In this document: positions 15,187-22,632 of the stretch, piece by piece
Position numbering within the stretch: position 1 is the first letter of the stretch
Layout of the letters: every line of letters begins with the position of its first letter
Assembly (NCBI GenBank): GCA_019310865.1
Contig: JAFDDL010000005.1
Location: 1 to 22,875 of the forward strand
Origin: Deltaproteobacteria bacterium
Lineage (GTDB): Bacteria; Desulfobacterota; Desulfobacteria; Desulfobacterales; JAFDDL01
DNA: 22,875 bases
Direction: 5' to 3'
Translations under genes and position numbers: made by a program
The notes under the pieces: generated by a model
What the model saw: the letters and a program-made list of their open reading frames with translations, nothing else
Database searches by the model: none
Told to the model about the DNA's origin: nothing

Positions 15187-16134
15187 ATGGCGTATCAATT
15201 CATATTCGGACCTGTACCATCGAGACGACTCGGCCTGTCCCTGGGTGTCGATTTAATGCCGCAGAAAACCTGCTCACTGGACTGTGTTTACTGTGAATGT
15301 GGCAAAACAAGCCACCTTACGCTTGAACCTCGGGAGTATATTCCCCTGACGCCAATCATCGAAGAACTTTCAGATTTTTTATCAACCCGCCCTGCCCTTG
15401 ATCATATTACCTTTTCCGGATATGGCGAACCAACGCTTCATAGCGGGATCGGCGAAATCGTGCAATTCGTTAAAGGCAACTTTCCGCAATACAAGCTAGC
15501 CTTATTGACAAACGGTACATTGCTTGTCAGAAAAGAGGTTCGAAGAGCAATCAGGGCTGTCGACGTGGTGATTGTCTCTCTGGATGCGGGAACAGAGGCG
15601 ACTTTAAAGAAAATCAACCGCCCCCATCCCCGTCTTACGTTAAAAGACCTGATGGCGGGAATTCTGTCGTTTAAACGGGAATTTGAAAATCAGTTATGGC
15701 TGGAGGTGTTTCTCGTTGCAGGGTTAAACGATGATGACGAACAATTGGCGCTTATTCGCGATCAGATTCGGCGGGTTAAACCGGATAAAATTCAGTTAAA
15801 TACGCTGGATCGTCCCGGTACGGAATCCTGGGTTCAACCGATTGATGCGTCGGGTCTGAAACATGCCGCCCAAATACTGGAACAAACGGAGCTCATTGAC
15901 GCTCCGAGTGATAATGATGCCCATCCGGTTGATTTGAAAGAGCTTCCGGAACGGATCGTCGCCACCATCAGGCGAAGGCCTTGTACGGTGCAGGATATTG
16001 CACGAATGCTCGGGGTTTCCCGGGAAGCGGTCTTGCAGCAACTATACCCGATGGAAAAAGCGATGAATATTCAAGCAATCCAAATGCCGCGCGGTGTTTT
16101 TTATTCGATAAGCGATACTGTCGGTGGGGATTAA
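15187..16134 (+). CDS. Radical SAM protein (COG0731-type Fe-S oxidoreductase) with C-terminal HTH
   Basis: A 315-residue radical SAM enzyme. The 4Fe-4S cluster triad is Cys29-Cys33-Cys36 in KTCSLDCVYCECG, preceded by the family opening FGPVPSRRLGLSLGVDL. Glycine-rich SAM contacts are at FSGYGEPTL and LLTNGTLL. After the barrel (to about 235), residues about 255-300 look like a winged helix (CTVQDIARMLGVSREAVLQQ), an unusual partner that could bind nucleic acid. The family is related to wybutosine-type enzymes, but substrates of most bacterial members are unknown. The ATG at 15187 gives the usual N-terminus; a GTG at 15166 is an in-frame alternative, and GGAGG at 15168 is 14 bases from the ATG, too far to be decisive. 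It ends 27 bases before pilC. Confidence 0.88.
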   Translation: MAYQFIFGPVPSRRLGLSLGVDLMPQKTCSLDCVYCECGKTSHLTLEPREYIPLTPIIEELSDFLSTRPALDHITFSGYGEPTLHSGIGEIVQFVKGNFPQYKLALLTNGTLLVRKEVRRAIRAVDVVIVSLDAGTEATLKKINRPHPRLTLKDLMAGILSFKREFENQLWLEVFLVAGLNDDDEQLALIRDQIRRVKPDKIQLNTLDRPGTESWVQPIDASGLKHAAQILEQTELIDAPSDNDAHPVDLKELPERIVATIRRRPCTVQDIARMLGVSREAVLQQLYPMEKAMNIQAIQMPRGVFYSISDTVGGD

Positions 16135-16161
16135 ATTGTAAAGGTAGCCAAGGAGGGATTT

Positions 16162-17370
16162 ATGCCGGTTTATCTCTGGACAGGTAAAAATAGAAAAGGA
16201 GAGATGCAGAAAGGTGAAATGGATGCCGCCAATGTGGAAGCGGTCCGGGCAAACCTCGCCAGGCTCAATGTTGCGCCCACCAAAATCAAGCCGAAACCAA
16301 AAGACTTGTTTGAAAATGTCTCCTTTATGAAACAGAAGGTAAAGGAGGCGGATATCATCATTTTTGCCCGGCAATTTTCAACCATGATCGATGCCGGTCT
16401 GCCCATTATTCAGTGTCTGGATATTCTCTACTCCCAACAGGAGAACAAAACCTTTAAACATGTCATGAAATCGATTAAGGAGTCGGTTGAGTCCGGTGCC
16501 ACCTTGGCCGAATCCTTAAAAAAATTCCCCAAGGAATTCGATGAGTTATTTGTAAATATGATTGCGGCCGGTGAGGCCGGCGGTATCCTGGATACCATTT
16601 TGCGACGGCTGGCGGCCTATAAGGAAAAAGCCGCCAAGCTCAAACGCCAGGTAAAAGGCGCCATGACCTATCCAGCTGTCACCCTGGCCATCGCAATCGT
16701 TGTGCTGGCGGTGATTCTGATTTTTGTCATTCCGGTGTTTGAAAAAATGTTTGCCGATATGGGCGGCTCGCTTCCGGTGCCGACCCAGATTGTGATAAAT
16801 TTGAGTGAATTTTTTCAGTATTATATCGTGCATATGATTGTCGCTTTGATTTTATTTATCTTCGCATTCAGACGGTTTTACCGAACAAAGAAGGGGCGTG
16901 CAACGGTCGATAGTCTGAGTCTGAAAGTGCCGATCATCGGCCTATTGATTCGAAAAGTTGCCGTGGCCAAATTCACCCGGACCATGGGAACCATGCTTTC
17001 CAGTGGGGTTGCGATATTGGAGGCGCTTGATATCGTTGCTAAAACAGCTGGAAACCGAACTGTTGAAACGGCTATCTACAATGTCCGCTCCGCAATTTCC
17101 GAAGGCCGAACCATGGCCGACCCTTTGTCCGAAAGCGGTGTCTTTCCATCCATGGTCTGCCAGATGATCGCCGTGGGAGAGTCGACGGGTGCGTTGGATG
17201 CCATGCTTGAAAAGATTGCCGACTTTTACGATGAAGAGGTCGATCAGTCAGTGGAAAACCTGACGGCGCTCATCGAACCGTTCATGCTGGTCTTTTTGGG
17301 TGGTACTATCGGCGGTCTGGTCGTATCCATGTATCTGCCCATCTTCAAGATGGCATCCATGGTTCAATAG
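16162..17370 (+). CDS. pilC: Type IV pilus / type II secretion inner-membrane platform protein PilC
   Basis: A 402-residue GspF/PilC-family platform protein, which sits in the inner membrane and couples the PilB and PilT ATPases to pilin insertion or removal. It has the N-terminal MPVYLWTGKNRKGE segment, two cytoplasmic GspF domains (about 66-190 and 268-390, each with an F..QFSTMIDAGLPI or F.RTMGTMLSSGVAI type opening and AAGEAGG / AVGESTG turn) and three membrane helices (about 170-195, 215-240, 372-395). The length is typical. The ATG has AAGGAGGGATTT immediately upstream, an excellent ribosome site. No pilB, pilT or pilin gene is adjacent in the window; a PilS-like kinase follows after a 156-bp palindrome. 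Confidence 0.94.
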   Translation: MPVYLWTGKNRKGEMQKGEMDAANVEAVRANLARLNVAPTKIKPKPKDLFENVSFMKQKVKEADIIIFARQFSTMIDAGLPIIQCLDILYSQQENKTFKHVMKSIKESVESGATLAESLKKFPKEFDELFVNMIAAGEAGGILDTILRRLAAYKEKAAKLKRQVKGAMTYPAVTLAIAIVVLAVILIFVIPVFEKMFADMGGSLPVPTQIVINLSEFFQYYIVHMIVALILFIFAFRRFYRTKKGRATVDSLSLKVPIIGLLIRKVAVAKFTRTMGTMLSSGVAILEALDIVAKTAGNRTVETAIYNVRSAISEGRTMADPLSESGVFPSMVCQMIAVGESTGALDAMLEKIADFYDEEVDQSVENLTALIEPFMLVFLGGTIGGLVVSMYLPIFKMASMVQ

Positions 17371-17380
17371 ATGACCCTCA

Positions 17381-17536
17381 GGGCTCGTGCAAAAATAACT
17401 ACACATTTTATGCGTCGATGCATCCCACCTGGCTTCGTTACGAAAATACAGAATATCCTGATATTCTTTAATTTTCGTGCCTTGCCATGTGGGCGCCTCA
17501 ACACCTAAAATTGTGAATTAATTTTTGCGCGAACCC
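17381..17536. repeat. 156-bp near-perfect palindrome (MITE- or REP-like element)
   Basis: The two halves are imperfect inverted copies of about 77 bases, starting GGGCTCGTGCAAAAAT and, on the other strand, GGGTTCGCGCAAAAAT. The centre is AGAATATC-CT-GATATTCT (17450-17467), perfectly symmetric, and the midpoint of the whole element falls exactly in this 2-base loop. Conserved blocks along the arms include ACGAAAAT, ACATTTTA/ACAATTTT and CCCAC. It contains no gene. It sits between pilC and the pilS-like gene, starting 10 bases after the pilC stop. No clear target duplication flanks it. Confidence 0.75.
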
Positions 17537-17550
17537 TTAAATCAGCGATG

Positions 17551-17569
17551 AAACCGGTGAGGCCGGTTT
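17551..17569 (+). repeat. Hairpin next to the pilS-like start codon
   Basis: AAACCGG (17551-17557) and CCGGTTT (17563-17569) form a perfect stem with loop TGAGG. An outer GATGA/TCATC pairing may extend it with a bulge. It ends 12 bases before the ATG, where a ribosome site would be expected; none is visible apart from GAGG in the loop. Confidence 0.45.
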
Positions 17570-17581
17570 GCCTTCATCATC

Positions 17582-18874
17582 ATGCACGAAAAAGAGTTTT
17601 ACGATAAATTAAAGTGGCTGACCTTTTTGCGGCTTGTTTTTACGGTGATGCTGCTGGGATCGACCATTTTTTTGCAGATGGGTCGGGAACCGTCTCTTCT
17701 GGCCCAGCCGCTGCTGTTTATCTATGGTCTGACGGTCTTTATTTTCCTTCTTTCCGGAATATATGCCTGGGTGCTGAAATACCGCACGGCACATCGGATG
17801 CTCGCCTATATTCAGGTGGGTTTTGACACCGTTATCGTGTCATCGATTATTTACATAACCGGTGGATTTTCAAGCGTCTTTTCCTTTCTATACCTAGTGG
17901 TTGCCATCTATTCCAGCATGTTTTTGTTTCGACCGGGGAGCATCGGTATCAGCCTCTTTTGCGGTGCCCAGTATATAACCCTGGTGATGCTGGAATTTGC
18001 AGGCCTTTTGCATCCCGCGATCGCTGATGTCGATACCTTGGCCATGAACACAGACTGGCGACAAGTTGTCTTAAAAATATCGATAACCGCCATTGCTTGT
18101 GTTGCGGTGGCCCTGCTCAGCAGCATATTAGCCGAGCAGGCGCGGCGGACCAGGCGAGAGCTTGTGACCATGGAAGGCCATGTGAAGCGTGTTGAAAAAA
18201 TGGCTGCAGTGGGGGAAATGGCTGCCGGTCTGGCACATGAAATCAGAAACCCCCTGGCCTCTCTTTCGGGCTCCATTCAGCTGCTTCGTGAAGATGTGGC
18301 CGGAAATCACGAAGTCGATAAATTGATGAGGATCATTCTGCGCGAAGCCAATCGGCTCAGTGCGCTCGTATCCGACTTTCTCCTATTTGCCCGACCGCCG
18401 GCCGGAAAACCGACTGTATTTGAATTGGATAAAGCGCTGGCAGAGATACTGGCCCTATTTGAGCGGGACACAAAATCTTCCCAACGGGTAACGATTCAGA
18501 AGGATTTTGTCGCCGATGTCTGGATTGAAATGGACCCATCTCATTTCAGGCAAATTCTATGGAATATCCTGCTCAATGCCGCTGAAGCAATCGAAAATAA
18601 GGGTACGATCGAGGTCCGGATGGCCACCGAACACCCATCCTTTGTACAGGTATCGATTCGGGATGACGGCTGCGGCATTCCCGGGCAAAAAATGAAGTCG
18701 ATTTTCGATCCGTTCTATACAACCAAACCCCAGGGCACCGGTCTGGGTCTTTCCGTCGTTCACAGCATATTGGATTCATACGGATACCGACTCGATGTCC
18801 AAAGCGAGGTGGGTTCCGGAACCCAAATGACCCTGTACCTGAAACCGATTCAGGCGCCGGATACACAGTCATGA
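17582..18874 (+). CDS. pilS: PilS-like membrane sensor histidine kinase
   Basis: A 430-residue sensor kinase. Residues about 12-185 form roughly six membrane helices in hairpins with very short loops, the PilS-type sensor region, with no PAS domain after it. The dimerisation/phospho-acceptor box is AAGLAHEIRNPLASL with His219. The ATPase domain has the N box NILLNAAEAI (Asn332 near), G1 DDGCGIP (361-367), F box FDPFYTTK and G2 GTGLGLS. In the Pseudomonas prototype PilS phosphorylates PilR and controls pilin transcription with sigma-54. Here pilC is upstream but no response regulator follows, pabA does instead. No clear Shine-Dalgarno site precedes the ATG. The name follows neighbourhood and topology; a NtrB-like relative is possible. 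Confidence 0.85.
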   Translation: MHEKEFYDKLKWLTFLRLVFTVMLLGSTIFLQMGREPSLLAQPLLFIYGLTVFIFLLSGIYAWVLKYRTAHRMLAYIQVGFDTVIVSSIIYITGGFSSVFSFLYLVVAIYSSMFLFRPGSIGISLFCGAQYITLVMLEFAGLLHPAIADVDTLAMNTDWRQVVLKISITAIACVAVALLSSILAEQARRTRRELVTMEGHVKRVEKMAAVGEMAAGLAHEIRNPLASLSGSIQLLREDVAGNHEVDKLMRIILREANRLSALVSDFLLFARPPAGKPTVFELDKALAEILALFERDTKSSQRVTIQKDFVADVWIEMDPSHFRQILWNILLNAAEAIENKGTIEVRMATEHPSFVQVSIRDDGCGIPGQKMKSIFDPFYTTKPQGTGLGLSVVHSILDSYGYRLDVQSEVGSGTQMTLYLKPIQAPDTQS

Positions 18875-18888
18875 AGAGATTGGGGTTA

Positions 18889-18939
18889 CCTTGATTTGTG
18901 ATGAATGATTAAAATGATAAATAGCGTCACAAATCAAGG
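18889..18939. repeat. Perfect 13-bp inverted repeat downstream of the kinase gene
   Basis: CCTTGATTTGTGA (18889-18901) and TCACAAATCAAGG (18927-18939) are exact inverted copies separated by 25 AT-rich bases. It starts 15 bases after the kinase gene ends. There is no T tract after the second arm, so it is not a standard terminator. The long loop suggests a DNA-binding site or a processed RNA end. Confidence 0.6.
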
Positions 18940-18984
18940 TTTGATCCCGTTCCCTCTGAGCAGCAAGCTGGAAATCGCTGCCCC

Positions 18985-19013
18985 TTGACGCAGCTTCCGG
19001 AAGTCGATATATC
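18985..19013 (+). promoter_or_regulatory. Candidate sigma-70 promoter of the pab operon
   Basis: TTGACG (18985-18990), a 17-base spacer and TATATC (19008-19013). The -35 fits consensus at five of six positions and the -10 at four. Transcription would start near 19020, giving a leader of about 120 bases that contains the hairpin at 19048-19060 and the terminator at 19092-19126. Confidence 0.45.
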
Positions 19014-19091
19014 AGCTATAAAGCGTCCATTCATCTTGAGAATGCAACCATTATAAATGGGCGCAATTTGAAAAGGGTTATGTCCAGGTAT

Positions 19092-19126
19092 ACGCCATCC
19101 AGACTCTTGCTGGGTGGCGTTTTTTT
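19092..19126 (+). terminator. Intrinsic terminator in the pabA leader, candidate attenuator
   Basis: ACGCCATCCAG (19092-19102) pairs with CTGGGTGGCGT (19110-19120) over 11 bases with one G-U pair, a 7-base loop, and is followed by TTTTTT. Only 12 bases separate it from the pabA GTG, leaving no room for a promoter, so the transcript for pabA must pass this structure. A TCCAG at 19083-19087 could compete for the CTGG(G) arm. A small hairpin CCATT-ATA-AATGG (19048-19060) lies upstream. Confidence 0.7.
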
Positions 19127-19138
19127 ATTGGGGGTGAT

Positions 19139-19741
19139 GTGGCAACATTGCTGGTTATCGACAACTATGACTCCTTTACCTATAATCTGGTGCAGATGTT
19201 TATGCCTTACGATCTGTCGATTCATGTGCACCGAAGTGATCGGATTATGGTTTCGCAGGCCTGCGACCTTGAACCGGATTATATTCTCATCAGTCCCGGC
19301 CCAAAGGATCCGACCCACGCCGGCATTTGCGTTTCACTGATTCAAGCCGTGTATCGAACGGTTCCGATTCTGGGTGTCTGTCTGGGAATGCAATGCATGA
19401 ATGAGGCTTTCGGCGGAGCTACCACACGCGCGCCGCTGCCGATGCATGGAAAAACAAGCCGAATCGATCATCATGGACGGGGCCTTTTTTACCGGATGCC
19501 CTCTCCGTTTACGGCGGCTCGATATCATTCGCTCACGGCGGTTGTCGAATCCGAGGAGCTGATGATTACCTCTCGCAGTGAGGACGGCGTGATCATGGGC
19601 CTGGCCCATGCCGTTTATCCGCTTTTCGGGGTGCAGTTTCACCCGGAAAGCTTTTTAACGGAAAAGGGCGAGGTGATGATTGATAATTTTTTAAATTTCG
19701 GCCCCCTTGCCGGGAAGGTGGATCATGACGCCCATGGATAA
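19139..19741 (+). CDS. pabA: Glutamine amidotransferase subunit of aminodeoxychorismate synthase
   Basis: A 200-residue class I glutamine amidotransferase that supplies ammonia to the chorismate-aminating partner. The catalytic triad is visible: nucleophile Cys81 in GVCLGMQ, His168 and Glu170 in FHPESF; the oxyanion strand is LISPGPKDPTHAG. The start is a GTG with GGGGGTG just before it, giving the family opening LLVIDNYDSFTYN. PabA and TrpG cannot be separated by this subunit alone; the downstream partner has PabB-type residues and a PabC fusion, so I call it PabA, though it could serve both pathways. It overlaps pabB by 17 bases, implying coupled translation. A terminator hairpin sits just upstream. 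Confidence 0.9.
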   Translation: MATLLVIDNYDSFTYNLVQMFMPYDLSIHVHRSDRIMVSQACDLEPDYILISPGPKDPTHAGICVSLIQAVYRTVPILGVCLGMQCMNEAFGGATTRAPLPMHGKTSRIDHHGRGLFYRMPSPFTAARYHSLTAVVESEELMITSRSEDGVIMGLAHAVYPLFGVQFHPESFLTEKGEVMIDNFLNFGPLAGKVDHDAHG

Positions 19742-21953
19742 GCATATTGGAAGCGTCTCCGGGATTCACGTGGAGCCGGTCACCCTTAACGAGCCGTTTG
19801 CGAATATAGCGGCTCGTTTTTCTCAAAATACGGGAACCGTTGTTCTATTGAGCGGCCTGGACATGGATTGTGCCCGGTATGACATTCTGGGTACACGGCC
19901 TTGGATGAGCATTTCCGGTGTCGATCGGGACCTGACGGTTATTTGCGGCGGCCGGTCAAAGCGTTTCAGCGAAGATCCGCTGCTGCTTATCCGCGATATA
20001 ATAAATTGCTGCCGTTTGGAACAACCGGGTTTGCCGCAGCCCCTGGCAGCCGGTTTGATGGGGTATTTTTCCTATGATGTGAAAGACGTGCTCGAAAAAT
20101 TGCCGAGAACGTCCATGGATGATCTGCAACTGCCGCATATTTGTCTGTTTGCACCATCAATTCTTCTGATTCACGATCGTGAAACTGCAAAGATGCATCT
20201 TTGCATGCCGATCCGACCCGAATCGGATATCACCGAAACGCGCAGGGCATTTTTCGACACCCTGGAAAACCCGGCGCAAAGACCGAAGCCATTTCGAGGT
20301 GGCGCATGGCATGGCCGGTCTAATTTTACGCGCAGTGATTACATGCGTTCGGTTGAAAAAATCAAAGCCTACATTTCAGCCGGTCATGTCTATCAGGTTA
20401 ATTTATCCCAACGCTTTGAGATGGCGTGCACAGGTGACCCCTACGAGCTGTTTTGCAACCTGTTTAAGCGCAATCCGGCGCCGTTTTATGCCTTTGTGAA
20501 TGCCGGGGATCACCAGATTGTTTCCACATCACCGGAGCGGTTTTTAAAGCAGAATGGAACTCAGGTGGAAACCCGCCCCATCAAAGGAACCCGCCCCAGG
20601 GGAGAGACAACCGAAGCCGACCTGGCGAATCGAAGGGATCTGGAGGTCAGTCGGAAAGACGATGCCGAACTTTCCATGATTGTTGACTTGCTTCGAAACG
20701 ACCTGGGCAAGGTGTGTGCAGCTGGAACGGTTCGCGTGGCCCACCACAAAAACGTGGAAGCCTATGAAAATGTCTACCATCTTGTCTCCATTGTTGAAGG
20801 GCAGCTGGCCCGGGGGCGCGATTCATTGGATTTGATTCGCGCAACACTGCCCGGCGGATCCATCACTGGGTGTCCCAAAATTCGGGCCATGGAAATCATT
20901 GACGAGTTGGAGCCCAATCGCCGCCATCTTTACACGGGTGCCATCGGATATCTGAGCTTCCACGACACCATGGATTTGTCCATTGCGATTCGAACGGCGA
21001 CTGTGAAAAACGACCGAATCTATTTTTCCGTCGGCGGCGGAATTGTCTATGATTCAGATCCTTCGGATGAATATGAGGAGACACTGCACAAGGGAAAAAC
21101 ATTGATGGAAATGATTGGGAAAAAGCAAACGACCTCGCTACCGGAAAACATGGTCTGGATAAACGGTGTTTTAAAACCTGAACAGGCCGCCAATATTCCC
21201 GTTACCGACCTGGGGGTCATGTATGGATACGGATTTTTCGAAACCATTCGAGTTGTCAATGGTTCACCGCGCGGGCTTGACGCACACCTGTCACGTTTTT
21301 CCAGAACCTGGCAGGCCCTTATCCCAGAGGCGAAACCGGATCTAACCTGGGACGAGATTATCCATCAGGTTATCTTGGGAAACAGCCTGGACAGTCAAAT
21401 TGCAGCCGTTAAAGTCATGGCGCTTGCCGGCAAACCGTCACGGCAGGCCCATCGAAACCATCTGATTGTCACGGCCAGGGCTTATACCCACCGATTGGAT
21501 AACAAAAAGGAGCTGGGACTGAACCTGCTCAGCTACCCCCAGCCTCGGCAGACACCGCTGGCCGAATTTAAGAGCACCAATTATCTTTACTATTATCTGG
21601 CCGGCCAATGGGCCGCACGCCAGGGAGCGGATGAGGCGTTGATTTTAAATCCGGACGGCAGCGTTTCTGAAACCAATTCGGCCAATTTGATTCTCATCAA
21701 AGACAACGTTCTGATTGTGCCGCAATCGTCCCACGTGCTGCCGGGAGTAATGCAGGCGCGGGTTCGGGATGTCGTTAAAAAATGGGGCATTGGGGCCTGT
21801 GTGGCGCCGGTGACACCCGGCATGCTGCTCGAGGCGGATCATGTTGCGGTAACCAATGCCTTGATGGGAGCGGTACCGGTCTTGACGCTTGACGGCCGGC
21901 CGGTTCCCAACCGTCCCGATTGGTGTGACCGCGTGAACCGCCAAGTCCTTTGA
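19725..21953 (+). CDS. pabB: Aminodeoxychorismate synthase component I fused to aminodeoxychorismate lyase (PabB-PabC)
   Basis: A 742-residue fusion performing both later steps from chorismate to p-aminobenzoate for folate. Residues about 1-470 are a chorismate-utilising enzyme: GHVYQVNLSQRFEM, STSPERFL, TLPGGSITGCPKIRAMEI and a Mg-binding end. The segment PIKGTRPRG carries the lysine (about 287) that marks PabB; TrpE has alanine there. Residues about 476-742 are a PLP class IV lyase: WINGVLKPE, GYGFFETIRV, catalytic Lys about 616 in AEFKSTNYLYYY, and ETNSANLIL binding the cofactor phosphate. The ATG at 19725 has AAGGTGG upstream and lies inside the pabA end, in another frame; a TTG at 19707 is less likely. 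Cytoplasmic. Confidence 0.93.
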   Translation: MTPMDKHIGSVSGIHVEPVTLNEPFANIAARFSQNTGTVVLLSGLDMDCARYDILGTRPWMSISGVDRDLTVICGGRSKRFSEDPLLLIRDIINCCRLEQPGLPQPLAAGLMGYFSYDVKDVLEKLPRTSMDDLQLPHICLFAPSILLIHDRETAKMHLCMPIRPESDITETRRAFFDTLENPAQRPKPFRGGAWHGRSNFTRSDYMRSVEKIKAYISAGHVYQVNLSQRFEMACTGDPYELFCNLFKRNPAPFYAFVNAGDHQIVSTSPERFLKQNGTQVETRPIKGTRPRGETTEADLANRRDLEVSRKDDAELSMIVDLLRNDLGKVCAAGTVRVAHHKNVEAYENVYHLVSIVEGQLARGRDSLDLIRATLPGGSITGCPKIRAMEIIDELEPNRRHLYTGAIGYLSFHDTMDLSIAIRTATVKNDRIYFSVGGGIVYDSDPSDEYEETLHKGKTLMEMIGKKQTTSLPENMVWINGVLKPEQAANIPVTDLGVMYGYGFFETIRVVNGSPRGLDAHLSRFSRTWQALIPEAKPDLTWDEIIHQVILGNSLDSQIAAVKVMALAGKPSRQAHRNHLIVTARAYTHRLDNKKELGLNLLSYPQPRQTPLAEFKSTNYLYYYLAGQWAARQGADEALILNPDGSVSETNSANLILIKDNVLIVPQSSHVLPGVMQARVRDVVKKWGIGACVAPVTPGMLLEADHVAVTNALMGAVPVLTLDGRPVPNRPDWCDRVNRQVL

Positions 21954-22006
21954 TCTGATGGGGCGTGTTACGGTTACCGGGAATTGCCCCAAAAGGCTTT
22001 TATCGT

Positions 22007-22035
22007 TTGACGCAGACCCACGAATCCGATACGTT
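22007..22035 (+). promoter_or_regulatory. Candidate promoter of the cyclophilin gene
   Basis: TTGACG (22007-22012), a 17-base spacer and TACGTT (22030-22035). It shares TTGACGCAG and GATA at the same spacing with the pab candidate at 18985. The -10 is weak. A hairpin GGGGC/GCCCC at 21960-21990 lies upstream and may mark the end of the pab transcript, although no long T tract follows. Confidence 0.35.
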
Positions 22036-22086
22036 GCCGTCAACCCATTGGTTAAAAATTAAAAAACAGATTCAGGAGGATATACA

Positions 22087-22611
22087 GTGCCAGTATTAAA
22101 AAATGATTATAAAGAGGACATCGACCGTCCAATTGCCGTTTTTAATACCAACTTGGGGACCTTCGAGGCCGAGCTGTATGCATCGGAATGCCCCGAGACG
22201 GTGTGGAATTTTATCAACTTGGCAGAAGGGCGCCAGGAAACCGCAACGGGTGGTAATTTCTATGATGGACTGACCTTCCATCGGGTGATCAAGGGCTTTG
22301 TTATCCAGGGCGGGTGTCCCCGCGGTGACGGCACAGGCGATCCAGGGTATCGGTTCATAGACGAATTTAACCCGGATCTGCGTCATGCCCAGGAAGGTCT
22401 ATTGTCCATGGCCAACGCGGGTCCCGGAACAAATGGAAGTCAGTTTTTTGTGACGCTTGCGCCCACCCCTCACCTGAATGACCGGCATTCCGTGTTTGGA
22501 AAGGTGATATCGGGAATCGATATCGTCAGGCAAATCGGTTCCATTAAGACCGGATCCATGGATCGGCCGGTGGCGCCGGTGGTGATGGAGACGGTCACCA
22601 TTCGCAGATAG
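22087..22611 (+). CDS. Cyclophilin-type peptidyl-prolyl cis-trans isomerase
   Basis: A 174-residue single-domain cyclophilin that accelerates proline isomerisation in protein folding. Core residues are present: LTFHRVIKGFVIQGGCPRGD with the catalytic Arg, LSMANAGPGTNGSQFFVTLA with the Gln-Phe-Phe wall, and HLNDRHSVFGKV. The insertion with GDGTGDPGYRFIDEF is of the eukaryote-like/PpiB-like cytosolic type. There is no signal peptide, so it acts in the cytoplasm. The start is a GTG at 22087 with AGGAGG seven bases upstream, a strong site. It is separate from the pab operon by 133 bases containing a possible promoter. Confidence 0.95.
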   Translation: MPVLKNDYKEDIDRPIAVFNTNLGTFEAELYASECPETVWNFINLAEGRQETATGGNFYDGLTFHRVIKGFVIQGGCPRGDGTGDPGYRFIDEFNPDLRHAQEGLLSMANAGPGTNGSQFFVTLAPTPHLNDRHSVFGKVISGIDIVRQIGSIKTGSMDRPVAPVVMETVTIRR

Positions 22612-22632
22612 TGTCAATATACGACGTCTCAT

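Noticed and set aside
15068..15256. 62-codon plus-strand frame upstream of the radical SAM gene
   Set aside because: Begins at a TTG without ribosome site and overlaps the true start in another frame; the DNA is better explained as the divergent intergenic region.
19068..19340. Possible trp leader peptide (frame with TGG codons running into pabA)
   Set aside because: The TGG codons lie after the terminator and inside the pabA coding region, the frame never stops before it, and the operon is of PabB type; it is a shadow frame.
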